Origin: Reticulitermes speratus
Taxonomy: Eukaryota; Arthropoda; Insecta; Blattodea; Rhinotermitidae
Direction: 5' to 3'
DNA length: 64,000 nucleotides
NCBI GenBank assembly: GCA_021186555.1
Contig: JAJKFL010000039.1
Coordinates: 21,063,733 to 21,127,732 of the forward strand
Part shown: one piece after another, positions 23,275 through 35,012 of the stretch
Layout: each line of letters begins with the position of its first letter
Numbering within the stretch: the stretch's first letter is position 1
The notes under the pieces: generated by a model
What the model saw: the letters and a program-made list of their open reading frames with translations, nothing else
What the model was told of the DNA's origin: nothing
The model's database searches: none
Translations under genes and position numbers: made by a program

Positions 23275-24235
23275 TCAGCTCGTATACTAAGTAACAGGAG
23301 TTGAATTCACGTGTTATGTACCTACCTGTACTATCTCTGGACCAGTTCGTGAGAATATTCGAGGGCACCAATATTGTCACCCCTGATATACATGATACAC
23401 TAAATCTGTTCATATCACGAAGCAACAAACGTGGAAGCTGCAGGATAACAATGTCTAAGCGCATCATGGGTATATATCGGGGAGGGAACAAGACGAGGGC
23501 ACGTGTTCAGCAGTGTTGTTGGTCTGATGCTCAATGGGTGTGCGGTTGCATGGGTCCTAGAGCCGGTCTGGACAGGGTGCTCTTGCAGCCCGTACACAGT
23601 AGTTTTACTTGTGATGTCCTGGTTTACAATTACACAGTCTGTTTTGAGATGATTTTGAGATGCATTTGAAATTATTTTATTGGATTTTGTTATACATTCT
23701 GATAACGAGACATTAATATTTCTTTATTGTCGTTTGAAATACGTCGTTGGGTCGCCTGATTGATACACCCTCAGAGTAAATATTGATTCTGAAGTTTCTG
23801 TTTCTATGGTAACGCTTCATGTCACGGTTTCCGTTACTGTCAAAAGCAGCATGACACTTCCGCATTTATTCTTTCCGAAGCGTACACGTTCGGCATGGAT
23901 TCCTAATGGAATGGGTGCAGAATGTTGACGTGACAAGGAAACACATTTTGCTGTGACAAAGAGATTTCCTGATAAATAAGGATCTTGTCACTTGGGATGC
24001 TTCCCGTGTTCTTGGATATATTGCGTAGTGTATATTTTGTGCTTTGATTTGTGTGCGTTGATTGTACAAAATGCGCAAACTGAACGCAATCCGACAATGG
24101 ATCCAACGACAGCACAGTGGGAGTCAGTAGTTGATTTAAAATGTATTGTGCGGGACTGAAAATTGTAGATATCTAAATTCAAATTAAGTGTTTCAAGAAC
24201 TACAGAATTCACAGCAATATTAGTCAGGGAAATGT
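23275..24235. other. unassigned stretch
   Basis: A short GAGCCGGTCTGGAC family C scrap lies near 23565; a frame open over 23301-23669 runs through it and is not called as a gene. Confidence 0.3.
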
Positions 24236-24520
24236 AAGGTTGTCCTTGTGCACGCCACGAACCCAAATGGGGAGTGTAGGTATAGCTCCACTGATTCTTA
24301 ACCTCGGCACTAGATGTAGATGAGGGATCAGCTTGGCAGCCTGGCAGCATTACCCTCGACGAAAGAGCCCCTGGTACTGACTTAACAGGAATCTTGGTGG
24401 GCCTGAGAGACGACTTGGACGCTTTAGATAATAGAAGAAAAGAACACGTTATTCCTGCTGGGAATCGAACCATTATTTCTTGGTCGTCAAGTTCGTAGTC
24501 TACTGGCCACGGTATTTTAT
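24236..24520 (-). repeat. tRNA-derived SINE, family C
   Basis: The minus-strand copy runs from GGTTGTCCTTGTGCACGCC (3' end) through GGTATAGCTCCACTGATTC to the head GGGAATCGAACCATTATTTC near 24462. The long minus frame at 23988-24473 mostly reads this SINE. Confidence 0.75.
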
Positions 24521-25505
24521 TGTATTGTTATTTTATTTGTACCTGTAATGAAGGTGAAAAATGAAACTTCTTTACATCCCGAATGAAACCAACAGCCACA
24601 ATAACACATTGGCTATGACAGAAGCAACAATACGTGGCATTTACCGGCCGCAAAGTAGATCTTACATCAGTAGGTGTACATATCCATGAAAACACTGACT
24701 ATGTACATTGTTAGAAGGCCATAAATATTCCGTGTAAAGGCCGGATGAGGATAAAAGTATACTGAAGAACTGAACCTCGAGGGGAGAAAGTAATAAATAG
24801 AGAAATGTGAAAAATAAGGTAGAAAAATTACAGTAACCTTTTATAACTGACAAGTATAAACCCCGTTAAAACGTCAACAGGAAAGGAAAATTCAAATGTT
24901 GTGGGTCGTTAGGCTGTGTTGTTTGGGAAAATCAGGGTAACATCGTAGAAGGTGTCACGTTCAGCAGCACAAGCGTGAGAACCTCAAATACGGCTTCAGC
25001 GGGAAAATTTGACACTTCCAGTGTCTAGCCACAGTTCCTAGTAGATAGTTCTATACACAATGTAGAGTATCAACGTTTGAAGTATTAGCAGTAATGGCAG
25101 ACATGACGATAAAGAGGAACTAGCTTGATGACAAATCTCTCTGAAGATGACAAAAATAGCGGCACATTCTCTCCACGTCCACGTCAAGTGACGTCACCTG
25201 TCTTATGAATGTTCCATACAGACTGTCATTTGGTTTCACTGGCTCCCATGTGACAGCTACACACTCCATTTCGTTCTCACGCCCAACACTAAAACGGGTT
25301 TAATCGCCGAAGTTAAATGACATATCGTGAGCGACATTTCACCGGGTGTTGGGATCCTGGGATTGTAGGGTGGCCTCAAAACATATGGACGACTGGAAGA
25401 GAGATTTTAAATAATTAACGGGCTATAATCTAAATAAGTAATTGCCGCTTGTCTTGGGAGATTCTAGGCTTTTCATCAGTACGTACTTCAGCATAAATTA
25501 ACACG
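24521..25505. other. unassigned stretch
   Basis: No splice-supported exon or recognised repeat. Confidence 0.3.
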
Positions 25506-25840
25506 TCATCCAGGACCTGCCAGGGCACGAGCGAGGAGCTGTAGATGACTGCTCCTCCTACCGTCATCAAAAATTCTGCCGTCTGTCTCCATGGTGCTAC
25601 AGTTGCCAATCACCGAGCCGCCAAAGAAATTCCCTGCTTTGACGAATGATCCTTCACCGTATAAACTAAAATCCATCATTTTACTGCTTTTGAGCCAGTT
25701 GAATTCAATCCAAACTTCCATTCCTATTTCTCTAATATAGCCTATATTTTAATACTGTCCTACCAACTATGCCTAGGGTTCCCGATTGTGAAAACTTACC
25801 TGTGAGGTTTTCCAACCAATATTTTACATACATTTCTCGT
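25506..25840 (-). pseudogene. non-LTR retrotransposon C-terminal remnant and adjoining open frame
   Basis: The minus strand at 25690-25835 decodes in pieces as LVGKPHR, then IGNPRHSW, then REIGMEVWIEFNWLK. These are two frames of the retroelement end also seen at 38357. The frame continues to 25506 through YGEGSFVKAGNFFGG to ALAGPG and a stop. That last part may be old 3' UTR read open or an unrelated fragment; I do not recognise it. Confidence 0.45.
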
Positions 25841-25941
25841 TTCCACCATGTATACTATTTCGCCAAAATAATTGTTGTTTGCATGTGTATATTTTATTAG
25901 TTCAGTGACACTCAACAAGTTGTATTATACACGTTTTTACT

Positions 25942-25982
25942 TGGGAACTAATTTCGGCTCTAGTAAAGAGCCATAATCAGGC
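25942..25982 (-). ncRNA. hammerhead-like motif, decayed copy
   Basis: Minus strand: CUGAUUA (G8 changed), U, a perfect stem II GGCUCU with AGAGCC, then GAAAUUAGU. Stem II pairing is kept although the core and stem III are mutated. Confidence 0.4.
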
Positions 25983-26639
25983 CATTAAAAAAACTATAAA
26001 ATGGAACCCTGTATGTTGTAGGAAGGAGATCTTCCCCTTTACATCGACGGATACATTATAAATGTATATAAAACAATATGTATATATATATATGTCTTAT
26101 ATTAAGAATTTTTATTTAATCACCCTAACATAATTAGATGAAATGTGTACATATAATGAACCTCATTCTGCAGTTTTTCCTTTTCCTCTTCATCCTCCTC
26201 CTCTCCTCCCAACCCCTCGTACCATATATTCTCCCCAGCAGTTTGTTCTCAGATATCGTTTTCATGTTCTTCCCTTAGAGGCGGAGGAAAAATTTCAGAC
26301 CCATAATGCCGTGCCATAACCTTTCTCCTCCTTGAAGATAATTATTCAGCTGGTCAAGAAATCCCTGCTTTTATGAAACCGAGTTTTTAGACTGTTCACA
26401 GAAACTCGCCATTGGTCTATCACCACTATATATACCGGACTGTGTTGTTTCCCTTGATGTCTGTGCATTGTATTAACAAGCCTAACGGAATGAATCGTAG
26501 TGACTTGGTCACCGAAGCTCGCACAATGCAATAATAAAACAAACACAGGTAAAGAATACGTATTTATTGTATCCGCTCGTTGCCAATTTGCATACCTTAC
26601 GGTCTTGCTGTTCACGTCCCCTGGATATAAATGTATTGC
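25983..26639. other. unassigned stretch
   Basis: A short TA run lies near 26082 and a CTCCTC-rich tract at 26185-26215. No gene is seen. Confidence 0.3.
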
Positions 26640-26815
26640 TACAAAGGTATCTTCCCGCTTCGTATTCGCAGGTCGCCAGTTTCAAATCTTGGCCAGCAGA
26701 TCGGCTTGCTTGACTGACTACTTTGGCTGTTTTCTTCAGTCCCTCCATGCAAACGTCAGGATAGTAGTTCACAGTTCCTTGCGGCTTCCTTCCACAGCGT
26801 TTATAATTCATATCA
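26640..26815 (-). repeat. dispersed repeat, family G
   Basis: The minus-strand frame reads KPQGTVNYYPDVCMEGLKK and SQASRSAGQDLK. A diverged copy at 43540-43745 (minus) reads RRHPDIYLQGLKKGTKN in matching order. The shared peptide pattern with different DNA shows a dispersed repeat, not two genes; its class is unknown. Confidence 0.55.
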
Positions 26816-27819
26816 CTTTGTGCTGATTGACGCTACGCAATCTGAGCTGCTGGCAGCATCGTTAAAAACCCAGAACTAAGTAAAATACTTCTAAAACGAT
26901 ATAATTATATGCCCTAAAATAATTCTTCATTCTTTGTTACGTATTCACCAAATAAAAATAAAGTTCCAAATATAAGTTGTTCACTTTTGTGTGCGTGCGT
27001 GTGAAGAAATATTTTCTATAAAAATTATAAATTCAGTTTGAGTTTCAAAATTGTCATATATAATTTATACGGACCAAAATCCAATCGGTCCAATAACACT
27101 GACTGTAAAGCCCATGACATTATGTCATATGTGTAATTTAAAACATCCTTCGAGAATTATCGCAGGTAAAGCATACGTACGAACCTAAAGATACGGCTTT
27201 TCCACTTTTTTAAATACCGTACTGATCGCACTTGGTCGCATGTTATAAGCAAACCGGATTTTGGACGCCCCTGTTTTAGAACCTTTTACATAAGACAGGC
27301 GTGTGTTTGTGGGTCACCTGCCAGCCGTGGTCTATGGCGACGCCAAAGCAATCCAGACACACACAACGACCCTGTAGCTCTGGGTAAAGAGCAGTCGTAT
27401 TACTGACGCCTGTATGGGCTTTCAGAGATGGTCGATGGTTGACAGGGAGCCTGCCTGTGTCCTCGGGGGTTTCCTTCAAGTCATGAAACAATATGAGTAT
27501 GCAGTTTCGAAAGTCACTTAAGAACTAAAAAGATGGCAAGAAAACAAGTGGATCCTTGTGTTTCACGCTGCGCCTCTCGACTTTCTTGCGTCAGTGACCT
27601 CGGTAAATGGGCGTCATGGTCTGGAATTTGTACAACGAACGTGGAAAGATGGAAGGAGGAATTCAGTATATAGGCGTATGTGCCTTTGTTCTCTGTTCTG
27701 TCCCTTTTTTTCTATCTGCATTCTTTTCTTTCCTGTTAATTGTTTCCTTGTCTCCTTTCTTTCTTTCTTCGTTCCTATGATTGTCCATTAATTATTTGTT
27801 TACAATTACATATATAACA
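26816..27819. other. unassigned stretch
   Basis: A pyrimidine-rich tract lies at about 27680-27780. No gene is supported. Confidence 0.3.
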
Positions 27820-28090
27820 GGCTAGCTCAGTACTGACTAGGCTGCAGGTTGGACGGGGTTCGATTTCTGGATAGGGCAGAGATTTTTCTCTTCTGCAAGC
27901 GTACAAACCGTCTCTGGAGCCCTCCCAACCTCCTATCCAGTTGGTACCGTGCTGGAGTTCTTTTGACGGAGGTAAAGTGGCCGGGGTCTGAAGCTAAACG
28001 TTTTCCTCTATGTAGTATCAAGGTTAGGAACACGTGAAGCTGTACCTCCATTTCTCAGACCTCTTCATGGCGTAACAAGCACAGGGACAA
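27820..28090 (+). repeat. tRNA-derived SINE, family C
   Basis: The head has GGCTAGCTCAGTACTGACTA near 27821 and the B-box-like GGGTTCGATTTCTGG at 27856. GTAAAGTGGCCGGGG follows, and the 3' end reads CACAGGGACAACTTCA. Confidence 0.75.
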
Positions 28091-28439
28091 CTTCACGTCG
28101 TTCTACAAGTAATTCTTCCATACCGTCCGTAGAGCTTCCATAACTACATTATTACAAACTGTTTATGAAAACTTTCAGGTGGTGCATTTTCACCGGCACT
28201 AAGCCAGTCTGTTGCACTGTGAACTTCGCTCTTGTACCATATTGTGCTTATACCAGCAGATGGTCTCGAGAAGTTTCGTAATTATTTTTGTATTTTTGGC
28301 GCACCCATCACCGCCAAAAGAAAGATGAGCACTGTTAAAAGTGAAAGTGTAAAATTCGCTAAGACAAAGGCGTCTTAGCGACGACGTGAGTTGCTACCAT
28401 CGTTTAATGTCTGTGATGGAGGAATGAAAGAGTATGGAT

Positions 28440-28560
28440 CACTGATGGAGTGATACTGACAATGAAAACGGAAGTACTCGGAGAAATTCCTGTCCCAGTA
28501 CCACTTTGTCCACCACAAATCCCACATGCACTGGTCACGGATCGTACCGGGTTTCCGCGA
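28440..28560 (-). repeat. SINE family A, fragment
   Basis: GAAGTACTCGGAGAAATTCC and CCACCACAAATCCCAC match the reverse complement of the family A body. The head is damaged. Confidence 0.7.
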
Positions 28561-28739
28561 AGGGAGAGAAGAATACTGCATAATCCATTGAAAGGGTACA
28601 TGCATATACAGTATTTATTACACTCCATGGGCTTATCGTAAATGGCGAAGTCGGTTTCAGCCGCTTGGGAACGCGTAGACGCCTCTTTGGGAAGGCGGCC
28701 TCAAGTCGGTCCATCCCCCGGACAGATGAATGAATATGG

Positions 28740-28885
28740 AACACAGGTGGAATTACAATAGTTGACAGAGGACACAGACCTCGCACGAAACAGAAGTTCT
28801 TGGAGAAAAACCTGTCGTAGTGCTTTGTCCGTCACAGATCCGACAGGAGTGGCCCCATAGCGAAAACGGGCGTCCGCGGTGAGAC
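28740..28885 (-). repeat. SINE family A, diverged fragment
   Basis: TGACAGAGGACACAG, TTCTTGGAGAAAAACCTGTC and CGTCCGCGGTGAGAC follow the family A order on the minus strand with many substitutions. Confidence 0.55.
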
Positions 28886-28976
28886 AGCAGAGGTACACTT
28901 GTAACCTACAAATGCGTCTGCAACATGCAGTGACCTGTATTGGTACCATGTCGCACTGAGAGGTGACAGCATTGTA

Positions 28977-29551
28977 CAGCGTGTTTCATAAGTCCATCCG
29001 GGATTTAGAGGCTTGGCCGTGCAGTAGCAAACCCACACATAAGCGATAAAAGCATGCCAACGGATAGAGGAAATGTAAAAGTTTTTTCGTGACAGATGCG
29101 ATGGCGTAGTTACCCGTTTCTCCGCTAGGAGGCAGTGGTGTGCAAACATGGCGTTTTCAGGTGAACAGAAAGCTTTTTGTGTCCTGCAATTTGCTAAAAC
29201 CCAGTCAACTGTAACAGTGCAACGTGGTTTTCGAACGAAGTATCGTACAGAACCACCAACCGACAAAACAGTAAGAGACTGGTATAGAAAATTCGAGGAA
29301 ACTGGCTGTTTGTGTGTCGCAAAACGAACAGGTAGGCCGGGACCATCGCCTGGGACTGTGGACCTTGTACGAGAATCGTTTACCAGGAGTCCTCAAAAAT
29401 CAACACGTCGCGGAAGCCGAGAATTACAAATGTAGGTAGGTTCAAATCTTGGATATGTACTCTTTTCACTGACATGCTTTCATCCCCGTGTGTGATTTGG
29501 CTCCTGAGCTACAGACCTCCGAAATCCCTCCGGGATTTCTGAAACACGCTG
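28977..29551 (+). mobile_element. IS630/Tc1/mariner-type element, internally deleted
   Basis: Terminal inverted repeats begin CAGCGTGTTTCA (28977) and end TGAAACACGCTG (29551), with about 30 bp of imperfect extension. TA flanks both ends (28975-28976 and 29552-29553), the target duplication of this superfamily. At 575 bp it is far shorter than an autonomous element, and only the N-terminal part of the transposase remains. Confidence 0.92.
29148..29435 (+). pseudogene. mariner-like transposase, N-terminal fragment
   Basis: 95 codons from ATG at 29148 to a stop at 29433-29435. The protein starts MAFSGEQKAFCVLQFAKTQ, a helix-turn-helix N-terminus of the DUF4817/mariner-like type. It continues through VRDWYRKFEETGCL to the linker RTGRPGPSPGT, and ends in KSTRRGSREL. 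In intact relatives this precedes a second helix-turn-helix and the DDE/D catalytic domain. Here about 115 bp of non-coding DNA leads straight to the right terminal repeat, so the catalytic half was lost by internal deletion. The product could at most bind DNA and cannot cut it. The frame is otherwise uninterrupted, which suggests a fairly recent insertion. Confidence 0.88.
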
Positions 29552-29553
29552 TA

Positions 29554-30663
29554 TATAATGAATGAATCATGGGGATGAGATGTGAACAGTAAGGTCTGCA
29601 GACCTGCCGGTTTCTTATATGCAGATCTGAATGGAGGTAACTGGATCAAAGCCATGTAAAGGGGGAAGAACACTTATCAAAGAGTGATCGCTGTTTCAGG
29701 TAGGTTGATCTGTGGCTCCAGAGATGCGAAGAGACGAGTGATAGCTGTGAGGACAATGGGCCTATGCGCCGCTCTATTATATATATACACGCCACTGACA
29801 GTAGGCCTACGTTAGATTTCAAGCAGATATGAAACTCGAAATCATTTGCGTTATGGCGGCGATGTGCTTTTCTTTTGTGAGCTGTTGTTCAGCAGACCTC
29901 TTTTCTTAGCTCCCGATGACACATGGAATCTGTTACCCTTAGAATTTGTGGCTCTCGCAACCACTTGCACCCACATCTTGCTGAAAATTGCTTCGCAGGC
30001 AGTTGCCATATGAAGCTGCAGTCAGTGGCGTGAAGCCACTGGATCAACGAGAGTACTGTTGTCCTATTTTATATACGGTTTAGACAGGACAGCTCATTCG
30101 GCAGAACGTTTGGTTATCGGTTGATCCACGGGGTTCGATTCTCGTCAAGGACAGAATTTGACTCTTTGCAACAAAATTCAGACCGGCTCTAGTGCTGAGG
30201 GTAAGGCAAGAGGAGCGTGAAGCCGACAACCCGCTTCCGTCGTTGAATGTGAGGCGATTGTTACTGGATATTGAGTTATGTAATTACAGTCTGCCAGCGA
30301 GACGAACTCTTACCGAAGCCTTCCCGCCTGTCAGGCTGCTGCTGGTTCATTGCTTCAAGTTCCGTCCAGTTTCGTGTCCTAAGATGGATTGTCTTATCTT
30401 CGCCCACTGTACACTGGTAACAACAGTTCCATTTCCGACTTAGTTTTGCCGTGATACGCTATGTACGGACACCTTTTATTTACAGTACATACTTCGGGCT
30501 TATAGCTAGATATTTCCATGGCGTTTTGACGTTTTCACAGTTGTGAAACTTTTATTCTTGACATCTTGTAGTATCATAAGTGGTTGGTATCCACCTACAA
30601 GTCTTCACCGTTTAGAGCCCAGAGGTAACTATATATACCACCTTTTTTTAATATTAGACATCC
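29554..30663. other. unassigned stretch with a possible SINE C head
   Basis: GGGGTTCGATTCTCGTC near 30129 followed by CAGACCGGCTCTAGTGC suggests a decayed family C head (about 30100-30200). Nothing else is supported. Confidence 0.35.
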
Positions 30664-30747
30664 CCGTTGGTGTGTACATGTAAAAGTATATTTTACTCCT
30701 ATCAACAGTACAGTCACAATCAACATACACACTTGCAACACGTAATC

Positions 30748-30787
30748 AGGCTACCGGTTTCAGCTTCAAGGAGCCATCAGCAGGCCT
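30748..30787 (-). ncRNA. hammerhead-like motif, left arm
   Basis: Minus strand: stem I AGGC with GCCU, core CUGCUGA (A6 changed to C), stem II GGCU with AGCU, GAAA, then palindromic stem III ACCGGU. Confidence 0.5.
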
Positions 30788-30807
30788 ATGACAGAAAACT
30801 ATGTAAT

Positions 30808-30846
30808 AGGCCTGATGATGGCTCTTTGAGCTGAAACTGGTAGCCT
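30808..30846 (+). ncRNA. hammerhead-like motif, intact core
   Basis: Stem I AGGC (30808-30811) pairs with GCCU (30843-30846). Core CUGAUGA is at 30812-30818, then U. Stem II GGCUC with GAGCU has a 3-nt loop, then GAAA at 30833-30836. ACUGGU forms stem III, with A at position 17 as predicted cleavage base. The only departure from a minimal hammerhead is the extra U at 30819. Confidence 0.65.
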
Positions 30847-30917
30847 GATTGCGTGTTGCAGGTGTGTATGTTGATTGTGACTGTGCTGTTGATAGGAGCG
30901 AAATATACTTTTTGATG

Positions 30918-31859
30918 GTCTTTGTCATGGACATGCCGTTCACACTCCGTGAAGTAGTACCTAACGTCTGTATATCATTTAGACTGTTTATGATATAGAA
31001 AAGTTTGGAATTCTTCAACATTTTATAACGAATTTCACTCTTCAAAGGGTTAAAAGTAGTCACAAATGTAGGTAGGTCTTTGTTTAAAGTGCCTGTTATT
31101 TTTGTCCGAGTTTAACCAATCTTCCCAGTACAAAATTTCACGAAATCCCTCCAGCGGGAGTCCAGTTGTTCTTTGCGGAAGGACAGACATGTAGGCGGAA
31201 TGTGTTCCTCGGCTCGCGCGCTACAGTGTGCTAACCGCCACTGTGTTCGCAGTGTGAAGGTAACCGGATAGGCCCGGGAACAGTATGGTGTTGGGGGCGT
31301 CAGCTTTGCCATATGTTCTGCTGGACCCGCCCATCAAGTGGTTTCAAGTTCGGAAAACTGTATACTGTATCAGTACATGAAGTATGAAATTTGTGCCTGC
31401 AGTGACCTCGCACATTCATTCGGATTAAATAAAAGAGGGGACGTGTTCTTTGTGACTGAGCACACTTCCTTGGTTTTGGTATTGCATATTACAGAGACGA
31501 AGCTAAAAAATACCACTCGACAGATATTACACTGCCTACGGACAGAAATTGTTGAACTAGTTATGCCTCATACTGAATTAATATTCGCCAAATGAAAACG
31601 TTTTCCAATAAACCTTGCAGGCTGTAATGAGATCTGTATTTAATGCCGTGTGCTAATGTTACTTTACACTTGGCCGATGCAAAGTTCGTATCAAGTAGCA
31701 GTTAAATAGGAGGGATACTTGCAAAAGTAGAAGTTGCCAGCATTTCAGGCACCTCGTACAAATAATCCATAATACGTATACACGTGTAAGAACAACAGCC
31801 TAATTACAAATCGATTTGTAGACTAACACGAAATGTTTCTCTTCTTCAAAATGTCCAGA
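30918..31859. other. unassigned stretch
   Basis: The minus frame at 31112-31312 (through CLSFRKEQLDSRW) has some coding-like bias but no recognised domain; it may belong to a dispersed repeat. Confidence 0.3.
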
Positions 31860-32050
31860 CCACAGTTCGGGCCCACCCAGGCTCGTATTTATTGAGTAAT
31901 TGACTCTCTTTTCTCGAGAGGAAGGCGGGCGGGGTGTGAATCTGACCATTTACCTCCATCAGGTGCCGAAATTAAGAAGTGGTGGAGCTATACCTCTACT
32001 CCCCCTATATGCCTTCATAGCTTGCACAAGGACAACTTCAGGTATCTTAC
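31860..32050 (+). repeat. SINE family C, partial
   Basis: GGGCCCACCCAGGCTCG, CATTTACCTCCATCAGGTGC, GGAGCTATACCTCTACTCC and ACAAGGACAACTTCAGG follow the body of family C. The head is missing. Confidence 0.75.
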
Positions 32051-32191
32051 AGTGCTGCATGTTGCTTTGTGTTTATTATGGAACTTATTAATTTAATCAG
32101 CAAATACACTGTGTTTAGGGAAAGTCATCAGTATTGGATTCAAGGAATAGATGAACTACTAATCGGATATTTCTTATTTTTATTTTTGTGA

Positions 32192-32454
32192 AGGGCCCCG
32201 CAGCAGATGCTACGGACGCACCGCAGCCTTGAGGCTTATTGTGCAACCCTGTGATGAAGATGATTAATTTTTTCGTTTTTCCAAGTAATGGAACGCGGGT
32301 GAAATTAAACTAACAGGGGAAAACCGAAGTACTCGGAGAAAAACATGTCCCAGTGCCACTTTGTCCACCACAAATCCCACATGGACTGACCCGGGATCGA
32401 ACCTGGGCCTCCGCGGTGAGAGACTGGCGACTAACCGTCTGAGCCATGGCACGG
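32192..32454 (-). repeat. tRNA-derived SINE, family A
   Basis: Full minus-strand copy, from GGGCCCCGCAGCAGATGC (3' end) to the head CTGAGCCATGGCACGGCC. The B box appears as GGGATCGAACC near 32393. Confidence 0.88.
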
Positions 32455-32634
32455 CCTTCCGTATGTGTTAGATGCTGGAGAAAAACAGGGAATACGATAG
32501 GACAAGTACATCAGCTACGTACAGACTTCAACAAAGCATATCATAATAGCATGGGGTTACGTAAGCTCTGTACAAAGACAAATGTAAATTTGTCCCTGCC
32601 CACAACGAACTACGGTACTTCGCCATCAAGAATT

Positions 32635-32905
32635 ATTGGGGAATGGAGGTACAGCTGTTATGCGTTTTTAATCTGCGGCACGAGATCGGGTGAGTGGTCA
32701 TCTTCACGCCTCGTCCACTTTACCCCGAAGAAATTACCCCCAATTCCCATTCGATAGGAGGCTGGATGGGCCCCACAGCCGGTCTGAGCGCTTTGGAGAA
32801 ATTTGATTTTCCGCTGTTCGAGCCGATGACTGAGTTACTACACCAAGTGAATGGTCCCGGTTCGTGGTCCACACTGATGTTAATTTATCGAGCGAAAATA
32901 AGAGA
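32635..32905 (-). repeat. SINE family C, diverged
   Basis: GGGGAATGGAGGTACAGC, CTTTACCCCGAAGAAATTAC and CACAGCCGGTCTGAGCG match the reverse complement of family C. The head is poorly kept. Confidence 0.65.
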
Positions 32906-34048
32906 TGGCCTATCATAGCCTGAAGAAAAACAAGTTGTATCAGACGCTAGTAGGCAGGCTGTCCAGAACTAGCCCAAATGCATCTAGCGCTGAATATTCG
33001 TGTATGTTCGTGACTTTGCCCAAAAATGCACGGCAAAATATATTGAAAATGTGGCAACGGTTGAGTTTCTCGAAACGACACCACGTAATCAAAACTGAGT
33101 TTGTGAAGAAACTAGGCGCAGATGAAGTTTGGGGAATACTGGCACCATACGGGCCAGAGCAATTCGCCTTCCTGTCTGCTATATAAATTCTACAATTTTT
33201 GTACGTTGTTTTTTATGGGTGTGAAACTTGGCCGCTCATATAAACGAAAGAGTCTAATTGTTCAACACATTGATCCCCACTCAACACAGTTCTAATCGCA
33301 TGGCACAGCACATTTCTACTGAACTCAGGTCAGTGCCACCTTCAGTGAGCCCATCCGGATACACGCCTTGCTGAATACTTCGTTCATTATTGTGTATTCT
33401 GTGCACAAAGTGCCGTACTGACGACGTACGTGCGGGCTGTGTTCGTCCATCCGCCCGCGTGCTTCATCGCCCAAATTACTGAAAAGACTGTAGCGCAATT
33501 TAGCACCGAGTTTCTACGCCTCATATAATGCCGAGGACTTGAATAAGGAGATGAGACGCGGGTAAAGGAAACGTGTTCTGTTCGAACGTCGCGTAAAGGT
33601 AAAGTTATATTTGAACGATCGCAACCAGAATAAATTCAGACATTAACAGCTTTTGGTGTAGACAGCAGTTTGTCAGATGTGGAAATCCATCACTTTCGCA
33701 GATTAAACACGAGAACGGACGGACAGATACGATGTTTTCCATGATGCTTCAATCTTATTCGCTTCCTGCCAAGAACGAATAATAACGCGCACGTGAAGAA
33801 ATTACTGTGATGTGAAAGTGACTGCACTGTGCTCGTAAATTTGCTGCGTATCAATGGCGGAACGAATGCATGGGGTCTATAAATAGAACAGTAACTGAAC
33901 CACGTAGTAAGTTGCGGATGGGAGCCGTCAACTTACGACGGTTAGGGGGCACGAGGCTTAATATTGCTATGTATCCTACATAGTGGGACGTTGGAAGGAA
34001 CAAAGAACACAGTGCGAGACGTCAGGTTCTCATAGCGGTGTTGCTGCA
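32906..34048. other. unassigned stretch with an open frame and a retroelement scrap
   Basis: A plus frame of 93 codons (32905-33186) shows no recognised domain. Right after it, 33195-33240 reads LYVVFYGCETWPL, resembling the LYGCETW motif in the reverse-transcriptase region of non-LTR elements. The open frame may therefore be part of a decayed retroelement. Nothing is supported at 33241-34048. Confidence 0.35.
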
Positions 34049-34228
34049 GATGCAAGTCTTCTGGGATATTACGACTTGTAGACTTGTAAATAGTTACCAA
34101 TATTTAGAAGGATGGTAGTACCTTCATCTTCAGTCCGAGACACTTCTTGGACTGCCTGACCCTGAAGATGACGGCAATACGTGGGTAACTGTTACCATTC
34201 GACACGGTGTAACGTCCCAAAGACCTGA
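34049..34228. mobile_element. family E foldback element with decayed hammerhead-like arm
   Basis: Left end GTCTTCTGGGATATTACGAC; right end GTAACGTCCCAAAGACC, inverted. The left arm (34098-34136, minus) keeps CUGAAGAU and stem II GAAGG with CCUUC, but GAAA is UAAA. A more decayed mirror arm carries CCTGAAGATGACGG near 34171. Confidence 0.65.
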
Positions 34229-35012
34229 ATCTTAAACTGTGAGCCTGTGGTCCCTTAAACGCTTCCATTTACGTAACCGATTCACTGACTGACTACTGGA
34301 ACGAAGTCCCTCCTAAGACAGAACATATTTCCTACCTTTGAAGAATCCCGAAGAGTCACTAACGTGATCAGGCGAGCCTGCCACTAGGCCGTTTACCAAG
34401 GTCCGTTATGACGTCGTGTGATACGCAAATGGAGGAGACGAGTGCCGATATGAATGGCGCCAGCGAACGTGTTGAATAAGCAGTCGATGTCCGTCCTCTC
34501 GTGTGGGATATTAGGCGAGGGGCTAAGAACTGCGCAGCGGTAAACTAAACTCAGTCTGACTTGCTTGCTAAATTGATATTCATGGTCAAGGAATTATCTT
34601 CGTTTAAGGATCCCCCCAAGGTTCTTTGCGGTGTTCACAACTGCCAGTCAGCTAAACACCTTTTGCAGGAGCTTCTCCTTTTCTTAGTGCGTGCTCTGAT
34701 ATTCACAATTTAAAATAAATAATATTTTTGTCCTATTAAATACAGTTGGCGTTTACATGAACCTTCAAAATTTCGTTTAAAGGTATCAATTTTATTTTCA
34801 CTGTGAGGAGTTGTTAGACGCCAAAGCTCCAACGTGGAGCACATCCCCCCCTCCCAATCCTCGGTTGTTTGCGAATGCTTGCTCAATATCTGCAACTATA
34901 TTGGCAGCCAGCAGCAAGGAGATGCCAGGCCGTAGCAAGGAATCAATGCGGAGCCCTTACATCCCCAAATGTAACCTTTTGTAATGACATTGTATTAGCA
35001 CAAGAGTAGTTA
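34229..35012. other. unassigned stretch with an unclassified repeat
   Basis: 34465-34540 shares TTGAATAAGCAGTCG followed by GGCGAGG.GCTAA.AACT with 37850-37925, so both are diverged copies of one dispersed repeat of unknown class. Confidence 0.45.

Larger units (their letters stand above)
30664..30917. mobile_element. foldback element with two inverted hammerhead-like motifs
   Basis: The left arm (30664-30792) and right arm (30803-30917) are reverse complements for over 110 bp, sharing GTAGCCTGATT, GTGTGTATGTTGATTGTGAC and CTGTTGATAGGAG. The spacer is about 10 bp. Each arm holds one hammerhead-like motif. No coding frame or clear target duplication is seen. Confidence 0.85.

Noticed and set aside
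23988..24473. 161-codon minus-strand frame
   Set aside because: Most of it (24236-24473) is the minus strand of a SINE C; the remainder has no recognised domain.
26509..26811. Minus-strand 100-codon frame as a gene
   Set aside because: Part of it (26640-26811) aligns with 43540-43745, so it is a dispersed repeat.
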